5,560 bases of DNA from positions 5,781 through 11,340 of the forward strand of contig MEQN01000076.1 of the NCBI GenBank assembly GCA_001770235.1, in the 5' to 3' direction. The notes beneath the pieces are model-generated. The model did not search any database and had not been told where the DNA came from. It was given only the letters and a program-made list of their open reading frames with translations. Both the position numbers and the translations under genes were made by a program. The stretch is from Betaproteobacteria bacterium RBG_16_58_11. Lineage in GTDB: Bacteria > Pseudomonadota > Gammaproteobacteria > Burkholderiales > Thiobacteraceae. Shown here piece after piece: positions 1 through 5,560 of this stretch (positions are counted from its first letter, which is position 1; each line of letters begins with the position of its first letter).

Positions 1-389
1 TCGGTCAGCACGAAGGGCTGATGTACTACACCCTCGGCCAGCGCCAAGGCCTGGGCATCGGCGGCCAAGGCGAGCCGTGGTTCGTGGCGGGCAAGGACAT
101 GCAACGTAACGTGCTGATCGTGGTGCAAGGCCACGAGCATCCCTTGCTGTTGAAAGATACGCTCGTCGCGCAAGAGTTGAATTGGATCGCCGGCCGCGCG
201 CCAGAAATCACGCAGCCCTACGCCGCCAAAACCCGCTATCGCCAACAGGACGCGGGGTGCCGCATCACCCAGCTTGAGCACGATCAACTCGCGCTCAAAT
301 TCGACGCCGCGCAATGGGCAGTGACACCGGGGCAATCGGTGGTGATGTATGCAGGGGAAACCTGCCTGGGGGGCGGGGTGATCCAATAA
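1..389 (+). CDS. mnmA: tRNA-specific 2-thiouridylase MnmA, C-terminal part (5' end outside window)
   Basis: MnmA puts the sulfur on C2 of the wobble uridine (U34) of tRNA-Lys, -Glu and -Gln in the cytoplasm, using ATP and sulfur relayed from a cysteine desulfurase. The window shows only the last 128 codons, read in frame from base 3 to a TAA at 387-389. The visible part opens with [20 protein letters not shown], the hallmark of the MnmA central domain. It continues with [14 protein letters not shown] and, near the end, AVTPGQS and CLGGGVI, which belong to the C-terminal beta-barrel. These match what I recall of E. coli MnmA almost block for block. The N-terminal ATP-binding PP-loop domain and the catalytic cysteines lie left of the window and cannot be checked. 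The protein ends a few residues earlier than the E. coli one, at VIQ, which is normal variation. The ATG at base 21 is an internal methionine, not the start. The gene converges on typA. Confidence 0.95.
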   Translation, partial: GQHEGLMYYTLGQRQGLGIGGQGEPWFVAGKDMQRNVLIVVQGHEHPLLLKDTLVAQELNWIAGRAPEITQPYAAKTRYRQQDAGCRITQLEHDQLALKFDAAQWAVTPGQSVVMYAGETCLGGGVIQ

Positions 390-405
390 GCCTTGAAAAG
401 CTTGA

Positions 406-485
406 ACCGCGAAGGACGCAAAGTAACGCGAAGGAAGGCTCTATTCTACCTTGCGAACCTTCGCGGCCTTTGCGTCCTTCGCGGT
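406..485. repeat. Large imperfect palindrome with 18-bp perfect outer arms (REP-like)
   Basis: The left arm ACCGCGAAGGACGCAAAG (406-423) is perfectly complementary to the right arm at 468-485. After a small internal loop (TAA at 424-426, GC at 466-467) an inner arm CGCGAAGG (427-434) pairs perfectly with 458-465. A further AAGG (435-438) can pair with CCTT (449-452). The folded RNA would be a long hairpin of about 26-30 base pairs on either strand. Each arm also repeats itself: CGCGAAGG recurs at a 19-base interval on the left, and its complement at 18 bases on the right. From general familiarity, 'CGCGAAGG...GCAAAG' modules are dispersed intergenic repeats in several Proteobacteria; this was not checked here. 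Likely roles are stabilising or ending the converging transcripts. The lack of a T-run argues against a standard intrinsic terminator. Confidence 0.85.
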
Positions 486-491
486 GAAACG

Positions 492-524
492 CTGTTTAAC
501 GAGAAGCTCGATTCAATCAAACAG
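492..524 (-). terminator. Small hairpin just behind typA, weak terminator candidate
   Basis: CTGTTT at 492-497 is complementary to AAACAG at 519-524, and inside it CGAG (500-503) pairs with CTCG (507-510) around a 3-base loop. The structure starts three bases past the typA stop codon, which is where an intrinsic terminator would sit. However, the outer and inner stems are separated by unpaired bases (2 on one side, 8 on the other). No T-run follows in the typA direction. It may act with the larger palindrome as a 3'-end stabiliser rather than as a terminator. Confidence 0.3.
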
Positions 525-526
525 TC

Positions 527-2356
527 TTAAACCGTGGCGCGGGTCCCACGCTTGCGGTCGATCTCTTTCAGGAAACGCTTGCGCACTCGAATGAAGTGCG
601 GCGTGACTTCCACCAACTCGTCGTCTTCAATAAACTCCAGTGCGCGTTCCAGGTTCATCTCGATCGGCGGTACCAGGGCCACCGCCTCGTCCGTGCCGGA
701 GGCGCGCACGTTGGTGAGTTGTTTACCTTTCAGCGGATTCACCACCAGATCATTGTCACGGGTGTGAATGCCGATGATCATGCCTTCGTATAATTCGTCG
801 CCTGGCTTCACAATCATGCGGCCGCGATCTTGCAAATTGAATAGCGCATAAGCAACGGTCTTGCCCATGCCGTTGGAAATCAATACGCCATTCGCGCGGC
901 CCCGGAGTTCGCCTGCCTTGATTGGACCGTAGTGATCGAATACGTGGTACAGCAAGCCGCTGCCCGAGGTGGCAGTGAGAAACTCGGTCTGAAAGCCGAT
1001 CAAGCCGCGCGCGGGGATCATGTACTCCAAGCGCACCCGGCCTTTGCCGTCCGGCTCCATATTCAACAGATCGCCCCGGCGCATGCCGAGCTTTTCCATG
1101 ATCGTGCCCTGATTCACGCTCTCTACATCCACCGTGAGCATTTCATAGGGCTCTTGCTTCTCGCCGTTCACTTCCTTGATGATCACCTGCGGGCGTGACA
1201 CGCCCAGCTCGAAGCCCTCGCGCCGCATGTTTTCGATCAGAATCGAAAGATGCAATTCACCACGACCGGAGACGCGGAATTTGTCCGGGCTATCGGTATC
1301 TTCCACGCGCAGGGCCACGTTGGAGAGCAACTCGCGATCGAGCCGCTCGCGAATCTGGCGGCTGGTCACGAATTTGCCATCGCGCCCGGCGAAGGGCGAG
1401 TTGTTCACTTCGAACGACATGGTCACGGTCGGCTCATCCACCGACAAAGGCGGCAGTGCCTCGGGTGCGGCGGGATCGCAAAATGTGTCGGAAATATGCG
1501 GTGCTTCGATGCCGGTGATGGCGACGATGTCGCCCGCACTGGCTTCCGGCACTTCAATCCGGTCCAAGCCGTAAAAACCCAGCACTTGCAATATCCTGCC
1601 CGAACGCTGCTTGCCTTCGCCTTCCACCACCGTCACCACTTGGCCCGGCTTGATGCGGCCGCGCTTGATGCGGCCGACGGCAATGGTGCCGACATAGCTG
1701 GAGTAAGCCAGGCTCGACACTTGCATCTGCAGCGGGCCGTCGAGATCCACATCGGGCGCCGGCACGTGTTTGATAATCGTGTCGAACAGCGGCGTCATGT
1801 CGCCCTCGCGCACGTCGGGATCGAGCCCGGCGTAGCCGTTCAAGGCCGAGGCATACACCACGGGGAAATCGAGTTGCTGCTCGGTCGCGCCGAGTTTGTA
1901 GAATAAATCGAAAGTTTGATCCAAGACCCAACTGGCGCGCGCGCCGGGACGATCGATTTTGTTGATCACCACGATCGGATTCAAACCTTGCGCAAAGGCT
2001 TTGCGCGTCACGAAGCGGGTTTGCGGCATCGGGCCATCCATCGCGTCCACCAGCAGCAGCACGGAATCCACCATGGACAACACGCGCTCCACTTCGCCGC
2101 CGAAGTCGGCGTGGCCCGGGGTGTCGATGATATTGATGCGGTATTCGGTATCGCCCTGCTTCCAGCGCAGCGCCGTGTTCTTGGCCAGAATGGTAATACC
2201 GCGCTCACGCTCCAGATCGTTGGAGTCCATGACCCGCGTCCCCATCTGCTGGTGCGCGGCAAACGTGCCGGATTGTTGCAGGAGCTTATCGACCAGCGTG
2301 GTTTTGCCGTGGTCGACGTGCGCGATAATGGCGATGTTGCGGAGATTTTGAATCAC
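527..2356 (-). CDS. typA: Ribosome-associated translational GTPase TypA/BipA
   Basis: TypA (BipA) is a ribosome-binding GTPase of the EF-G/LepA group. It helps large-subunit assembly and growth under cold or other stress. The 609-residue product is full length (E. coli about 607). Visible GTPase motifs are G1 AHVDHGKT (12-19), switch I ERGITI (51-56), G3 DTPGH (78-82), G4 NKID (132-135) and G5 around YASAL (168-172). A beta-barrel domain II follows (about 205-295), then two alpha/beta domains, one with SGRGELHL (363-370), and the TypA-specific C-terminal domain (about 480-609) rich in basic residues. No key residue is missing. The start is GTG at 2356-2354: the frame is closed by a stop 15 bases upstream, and the N-terminus [19 protein letters not shown] aligns with the family from its first residue. 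There is no strong Shine-Dalgarno; GGGTG (2363-2367) six bases upstream is the best match. A TATAAT box lies upstream. Confidence 0.98.
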   Translation of the reverse strand: MIQNLRNIAIIAHVDHGKTTLVDKLLQQSGTFAAHQQMGTRVMDSNDLERERGITILAKNTALRWKQGDTEYRINIIDTPGHADFGGEVERVLSMVDSVLLLVDAMDGPMPQTRFVTRKAFAQGLNPIVVINKIDRPGARASWVLDQTFDLFYKLGATEQQLDFPVVYASALNGYAGLDPDVREGDMTPLFDTIIKHVPAPDVDLDGPLQMQVSSLAYSSYVGTIAVGRIKRGRIKPGQVVTVVEGEGKQRSGRILQVLGFYGLDRIEVPEASAGDIVAITGIEAPHISDTFCDPAAPEALPPLSVDEPTVTMSFEVNNSPFAGRDGKFVTSRQIRERLDRELLSNVALRVEDTDSPDKFRVSGRGELHLSILIENMRREGFELGVSRPQVIIKEVNGEKQEPYEMLTVDVESVNQGTIMEKLGMRRGDLLNMEPDGKGRVRLEYMIPARGLIGFQTEFLTATSGSGLLYHVFDHYGPIKAGELRGRANGVLISNGMGKTVAYALFNLQDRGRMIVKPGDELYEGMIIGIHTRDNDLVVNPLKGKQLTNVRASGTDEAVALVPPIEMNLERALEFIEDDELVEVTPHFIRVRKRFLKEIDRKRGTRATV

Positions 2357-2362
2357 AGGAGC

Positions 2363-2367
2363 ACCCG
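2363..2367 (-). promoter_or_regulatory. Weak ribosome binding site of typA
   Basis: Read in the typA direction, GGGTG ends six bases before the GTG start. GGTG can pair with the CACC part of the 16S rRNA 3' end, but no AGGAG-type core is present. Spacing is normal. With the GTG start this predicts modest initiation, although the start itself is fixed by protein homology and an upstream in-frame stop. Confidence 0.4.
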
Positions 2368-2391
2368 GGGGTTACGGCGAAAAAGCCGGGC

Positions 2392-2397
2392 ATTATA
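2392..2397 (-). promoter_or_regulatory. Probable -10 box of a typA promoter
   Basis: In the typA direction the bases read a perfect TATAAT, 35 bases before the GTG start, between the GST stop and typA. Transcription would begin around 2385 and give a leader of about 28 bases. The hexamers 16-18 bases further upstream (around 2414-2421) do not resemble TTGACA, and there is no TGn extension. Either the promoter relies on an activator or upstream contacts, or the match is chance. The location between two genes on the same strand favours a real promoter. Confidence 0.55.
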
Positions 2398-2421
2398 CCG
2401 GATTCGGGGTGGAATAGCCCT

Positions 2422-2437
2422 GCTTATCCTTATAAGC
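2422..2437. repeat. Short perfect inverted repeat between GST and typA
   Basis: GCTTAT (2422-2427) and ATAAGC (2432-2437) form a perfect 6-bp inverted repeat around CCTT. An alternative 5-bp stem, AAGCC/GGCTT in the GST direction (about 2433-2449), overlaps the GST stop codon and excludes the first. Neither is followed by a T-run, so termination of GST here is doubtful. The repeat lies just upstream of the poor -35 region of the proposed typA promoter and could equally be a protein-binding site. Function is unknown. Confidence 0.3.
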
Positions 2438-2440
2438 CCT

Positions 2441-3052
2441 TCAGGCTTTAGGCGCCGTATCCTTGAACGGCTCCAGCTCGTTCAAGCGATCGGCGAGTTT
2501 GGCCAAATTGGGGTGCGCTTCGCGCCATTTAATCTCGGGAAAACGGAAATCGAGGTAGCCCAAGGCGCAACCGGTGGCGATATCGGCCAGATTCATCAAA
2601 TCGCCGGTGCACCACTTCTTCTCGCCCAACTCCTCCGACATCGCTTCCAGGCCGCGGAACACTTTTTGCTCCTGGCGCACGATCCAGTTAGCGCTTTGCT
2701 GTTCGGGGGGGCGCTGGGTGCGTTCGATAAAAATCAGCGCCGCCGCATCGACCACCCCATCGGCCAAGGCCTCCCAGCGCTTGACTGAAATGCGTTGCCG
2801 ATTGCCTTCCGGAATCAAACGCGACACCGGCGTGACGGTATCGAGGTATTCCACGATCACGCGTGAATCGTAGAGCGTGGCGCCATCATCCAATATCAGC
2901 ACCGGCACCTTGCCCAGCGGATTGAAGCTGGGCACTTGGGTGTCAGTGGCCCACGGCACATCCACCACGAATTCATAGTCGATGTGCTTTTCCGCCAGGA
3001 CGAGGCGGACTTTGCGTACGAAGGGGCTGGTCAGCGAGCCAATTAGTTTCAT
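2441..3052 (-). CDS. Glutathione S-transferase family protein, YibF-like
   Basis: This is a cytosolic glutathione transferase-fold protein that would bind glutathione and conjugate or reduce an unknown substrate. The 203-residue product is the usual length. The N-terminal thioredoxin-like domain (about 1-75) begins MKLIGSLTSPFVRKVRLVLA, with Ser9-Pro10 at the position of the activating residue. It has the cis-proline motif NPLGKVPVL (44-52) and the glutathione gamma-glutamyl contact DSR (62-64). The helical C-terminal domain holds EALADGVVDAA and the capping motif NLADIATGCALGYLDFRF (154-171). The order and spacing match E. coli YibF as I recall it, including a C-terminal ...PKA. The exact substrate cannot be told from sequence. 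The ATG start at 3052-3050 is preceded by GAGGA (3059-3063) at six bases, a good ribosome binding site. The gene sits 45 bases behind acnB and 84 bases ahead of typA on the same strand, so it may be read through from acnB. Confidence 0.93.
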   Translation of the reverse strand: MKLIGSLTSPFVRKVRLVLAEKHIDYEFVVDVPWATDTQVPSFNPLGKVPVLILDDGATLYDSRVIVEYLDTVTPVSRLIPEGNRQRISVKRWEALADGVVDAAALIFIERTQRPPEQQSANWIVRQEQKVFRGLEAMSEELGEKKWCTGDLMNLADIATGCALGYLDFRFPEIKWREAHPNLAKLADRLNELEPFKDTAPKA

Positions 3053-3058
3053 AACAAT

Positions 3059-3063
3059 TCCTC
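3059..3063 (-). promoter_or_regulatory. Ribosome binding site of the GST gene
   Basis: GAGGA in the sense direction lies six bases before the ATG at 3052-3050. It is a clear Shine-Dalgarno match at good spacing and supports this start, which also agrees with the family N-terminus. Confidence 0.75.
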
Positions 3064-3074
3064 AAAAATTCTTT

Positions 3075-3093
3075 TTCACCACGGTGTGGTGAA
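3075..3093 (-). terminator. Stem-loop between acnB and GST, possible partial terminator
   Basis: A perfect 8-bp stem TTCACCAC/GTGGTGAA with a 3-base loop lies five bases beyond the acnB stop codon. In the acnB direction it is followed by about six A/G-rich bases and only then by TTTTT, so the T-run is displaced from the stem. Four A's just upstream could pair with those T's across an internal loop. It may act as an inefficient terminator or 3' stabiliser for acnB mRNA that lowers but does not stop read-through into the GST gene. Confidence 0.45.
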
Positions 3094-3097
3094 TGTT

Positions 3098-5560
3098 TTA
3101 AGCCTGCACTACCGGAATGATTTTCCCCGGCCGCGAATATTCCGTCATCTGATTAAAATTCAGATAGCGGTAGATGTTGTCCGACAGCGGCGCAATCTTG
3201 TCTTTCACTATAGCAAGATATTCTTCCAGCGCCGGGATGCGCCCCAGCTTGGCGCACACCGCGGCCAACTCCGCCGAGCCGAGATAGACCCGCGCGCCTT
3301 TGCCCATGCGGTTGTCGAAGTTGCGCGTGCTGGTGGAGAACACGGTGGCCCCGTCCGCCACCCGCGCCTGGTTGCCCATGCAGAGCGAACAGCCGGGCAT
3401 TTCCATGCGCGCGCCGACACGGCCAAATATGGAATACACGCCTTCCTCGCGCAGTTCATGCTCGTCCATGCGCGTTGGCGGCGCGACCCAGAGCCGGGCC
3501 GGAATCAGGCCCGCGTCTTCCAGCACTTTGCCCGCCGCGCGGTAGTGGCCGATATTGGTCATGCAACTGCCGATGAACACTTCGTCGATCTTATCGCCCG
3601 CCACCGCCGACATCGGCTTGATATCGTCCGGATCGTTCGGGCAAGCGAGCAGCGGCTCCTTGATTTGATTCAGATCGATTTCCAGCACATAGGCGTATTC
3701 CGCATCGGCGTCCGGCTCCAGCAAGGTCGGCTGCTCAAGCCAGGCACGCATGGCGTCGATGCGGCGTTGCAGCGTGCGCGCGTCTGCATAACCTTTGTCG
3801 ATTAAATGTTCCATCAGCACGATGTTGGAATTGAGAAACTCAATCACCGGCGCTTGGGAGAGCAGCACGGTGCAACCATTGGCGGAGCGTTCGGCGGAGG
3901 CATCGGCGAATTCGAACGCCTGTTCCACTTTCAGATCGGGCAGGCCTTCAATCTCCAGGATGCGGCCATTGAATACGTTTTTCTTGCCCTGCTTGCCGAC
4001 GCTGAGCTCGCCTTTTTGAATCGCGGCATAGGGAATCGCATTCACCAGATCGCGCAGGGTGATGCCGGGCTGCATCTTGCCTTTGAAGCGCACCAGCACC
4101 GACTCCGGCATATCCAAGGGCATCACGCCCATCGCGGCGGCGAACGCCACCAAGCCGGACCCGGCCGGGAAGCTGATGCCAATCGGAAAGCGCGTATGCG
4201 AATCGCCGCCGGTGCCCACGGTGTCGGGCAACAGCATGCGGTTGAGCCAGGAGTGGATCACGCCGTCGCCCGGCCGCAAGGACACGCCGCCACGCGAGGA
4301 CATGAAATCCGGCAGATCATGTTGCAGCTTGATATCGACCGGCTTCGGATACGCCGCCGTGTGGCAGAAACTTTGCATCACCAAGTCAGCGGAAAATCCG
4401 AGGCAGGCCAACTCTTTCAATTCATCGCGCGTCATGGCGCCGGTGGTGTCTTGCGAGCCCACGGTCGCCATCTTCGGCTCGCAGTAAGTGCCGGGGCGCA
4501 CGCCGGTCACGCCGCAAGCGCGGCCGACCATTTTCTGCGCCAATGTATAACCCTTGCCCGTATCTTTGGGCGAGACCGGTTTGATAAACAAATCGGACAC
4601 GCCCAAGCCCAGCGCTTCACGCGCCCTGCCGGTCAGCCCGCGCCCGATGATCAGCGGAATGCGACCGCCAGCACGGATCTCGTCCGGCATCGTCAAAGGC
4701 TCGAGCTTGAACGTGCTGATTACTTGGCCTTGGGCGTTGTGGATTTCGCCCTGGTACGGATAAATCGTGATCACATCGCCGGTATTCATTTGCGCCACGT
4801 CGCATTGGATGGGCAAGGCGCCGGAATCTTCCGCCGTGTTGAAAAAAATCGGCGCGATCTTATTGCCCAACACGATACCGCCGGTGCGCTTATTCGGCAG
4901 ATGCGGGATGTCCTGCCCCATATACCACTGCACCGAATTGATCGCCGATTTGCGCGAGGAGCCCGTGCCTACCACATCCCCCACATAGGCGAGCGGCAAG
5001 CCTTTTTGTTTCAACTGAGCGATGGCCGCCAGGCCGTCAGGCATTTTGTTGACCAGCATCGCCTGCGCGTGCAGCGGAATATCCGGCCGCGACCAGGCAT
5101 CCTGCGCCGGTGACAAATCGTCGGTATTGGTCTCGCCCGGCACTTTGAACACGACGGTCTCGATCTTCTCGGGCAGCGCTGGCCGGTTCGTAAACCATTC
5201 GGCCTGGGCCCAGGATTCGAGCAGCGCTTTGGCGTGCGCGTTGCCCGCTTTGAATTTTTCCACCACATCGTGGAAGGCGTCGAAAATCAGCGCGGTATGT
5301 GCGAGCGCTTGCACCGCGTCCGGCGCCAGCGTCGCATCGTCGAGCAAGTCGATCAGGGGATGCACGTTGTAGCCGCCGAGCATGGTGCCCAGCACTTGCA
5401 CCGCGTGCTGGCGGCAGATCAGCGGCGTTTCCAGCTTGCCGCGCGCGATGTCGGCGAGAAAGGCGGCTTTGACATAAGCGGCTTGATCCACGCCGGGCGG
5501 GACGCGGTTTTCCAGCAGATCGAGCAGGAAATCCTCTTCGCCTTGGGGCGGCTGTTTGAT
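3098..5560 (-). CDS. acnB: Aconitate hydratase B (bifunctional aconitase / 2-methylisocitrate dehydratase), N-terminus cut
   Basis: AcnB interconverts citrate and isocitrate through cis-aconitate in the TCA cycle, using a [4Fe-4S] cluster. In several bacteria it also hydrates 2-methyl-cis-aconitate, and its iron-free form can bind mRNA. The window holds 820 codons ending in TAA at 3098-3100. The frame runs open through the right edge, where 23 residues ([16 protein letters not shown] onward) precede the GTG at 5491. That GTG is an internal valine: these residues align with E. coli AcnB from about residue 34, so roughly 33 are missing. The order is B-type: a HEAT-like N-terminal domain, the swivel domain with [11 protein letters not shown] (5137-5105) and GTGSSRKSA, then the catalytic domains with [28 protein letters not shown] and APPTRMDE. 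The three cluster cysteines are present: Cys in GSCMTN (3563-3565) and both in GCSLCMGN (3389-3391, 3380-3382). No frameshift or lost active-site residue is visible. The promoter lies outside the window. Confidence 0.98.
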   Translation of the reverse strand: MKQPPQGEEDFLLDLLENRVPPGVDQAAYVKAAFLADIARGKLETPLICRQHAVQVLGTMLGGYNVHPLIDLLDDATLAPDAVQALAHTALIFDAFHDVVEKFKAGNAHAKALLESWAQAEWFTNRPALPEKIETVVFKVPGETNTDDLSPAQDAWSRPDIPLHAQAMLVNKMPDGLAAIAQLKQKGLPLAYVGDVVGTGSSRKSAINSVQWYMGQDIPHLPNKRTGGIVLGNKIAPIFFNTAEDSGALPIQCDVAQMNTGDVITIYPYQGEIHNAQGQVISTFKLEPLTMPDEIRAGGRIPLIIGRGLTGRAREALGLGVSDLFIKPVSPKDTGKGYTLAQKMVGRACGVTGVRPGTYCEPKMATVGSQDTTGAMTRDELKELACLGFSADLVMQSFCHTAAYPKPVDIKLQHDLPDFMSSRGGVSLRPGDGVIHSWLNRMLLPDTVGTGGDSHTRFPIGISFPAGSGLVAFAAAMGVMPLDMPESVLVRFKGKMQPGITLRDLVNAIPYAAIQKGELSVGKQGKKNVFNGRILEIEGLPDLKVEQAFEFADASAERSANGCTVLLSQAPVIEFLNSNIVLMEHLIDKGYADARTLQRRIDAMRAWLEQPTLLEPDADAEYAYVLEIDLNQIKEPLLACPNDPDDIKPMSAVAGDKIDEVFIGSCMTNIGHYRAAGKVLEDAGLIPARLWVAPPTRMDEHELREEGVYSIFGRVGARMEMPGCSLCMGNQARVADGATVFSTSTRNFDNRMGKGARVYLGSAELAAVCAKLGRIPALEEYLAIVKDKIAPLSDNIYRYLNFNQMTEYSRPGKIIPVVQA

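Larger units (their letters stand above)
390..526. other. Intergenic gap between convergent mnmA and typA
   Basis: These 137 bases separate the mnmA stop from the typA stop and contain no credible reading frame. Two inverted repeats, annotated separately, take up most of the space: a large GC-rich one at 406-485 and a smaller one at 492-524. The convergent layout means both transcripts must end here or be read into each other. Neither hairpin is followed by a clean run of T on either strand. The gap therefore holds candidate transcript-end structures but no textbook intrinsic terminator. Confidence 0.85.

Noticed and set aside
391..406. Direct repeat CTTGAA (392-397 and 401-406) around AAGCTT, considered as a regulatory site or a target-site duplication of the palindrome
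   Set aside because: There is no matching copy on the other side of the palindrome at 486-491, and six-base repeats are common by chance.
1554..1931. Same-strand alternative frame inside typA, considered as a sign of a frameshift
   Set aside because: The typA frame is uninterrupted and carries every family motif. The alternative frame is Arg-rich low-complexity translation without homology that I recognise.
1916..2788. 290-codon open frame on the + strand across typA 5' end, the gap and the GST gene
   Set aside because: It runs antisense through two well-supported genes and the gap between them. Its composition is that of a shadow frame and I recognise no domain.
3086..3805. 239-codon + strand open frame over the acnB 3' end
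   Set aside because: It lies antisense to the iron-sulfur cysteine region of acnB, has no convincing start signal and no recognised motif.
3806..5113. 435-codon open frame on the + strand opposite acnB
   Set aside because: It is antisense to an intact, strongly conserved acnB. The translation is rich in His, Arg, Gly and Ala with no recognisable motif, as expected from the opposite strand of a GC-rich gene.
5489..5491. GTG at 5491 as the start of acnB
   Set aside because: The 23 upstream in-frame codons match conserved AcnB sequence ([17 protein letters not shown]), so the frame continues past the window edge.

Overview
The window is ordinary bacterial housekeeping DNA, most likely from a betaproteobacterium. 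The evidence is protein-level similarity: an AcnB-type aconitase, a YibF-like glutathione transferase, a TypA/BipA very close to the Proteobacterial consensus, and MnmA. G+C is moderately high, and a GC-rich 'CGCGAAGG/GCAAAG' inverted repeat lies between two genes. The class assignment is an inference from remembered family sequences; no search was run. I found no RNA genes, CRISPR array, insertion sequence, phage gene or defence system.

Layout, left to right. Bases 1-389 (+) are the last 128 codons of mnmA, cut by the left edge. Bases 390-526 are a non-coding gap between convergent genes. It holds a large imperfect hairpin (406-485, with perfect 18-base outer arms) and a smaller hairpin (492-524) directly behind the typA stop. 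Bases 527-2356 (-) are a complete typA starting at GTG. Bases 2357-2440 are a short gap with a consensus TATAAT box facing typA and some small inverted repeats. Bases 2441-3052 (-) are a complete GST gene of the YibF type. Bases 3053-3097 hold a perfect 8-bp stem-loop and the GST ribosome binding site. Bases 3098-5560 (-) are acnB, missing about 33 N-terminal residues at the right edge.

The three minus-strand genes run acnB > GST > typA. The 45-bp acnB-GST gap allows co-transcription, perhaps reduced by the stem-loop. typA seems to have its own promoter. mnmA runs towards typA, and the repeat-rich gap separates the two transcripts. Functionally the genes are a tRNA wobble-base thiolase, a ribosome-associated GTPase, a probable detoxification or redox transferase, and a TCA-cycle enzyme. 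I see no shared pathway.

No undescribed system is evident. The items most worth checking are the intergenic hairpin repeat, the weak and possibly structured typA start region, and the acnB-GST stem-loop.
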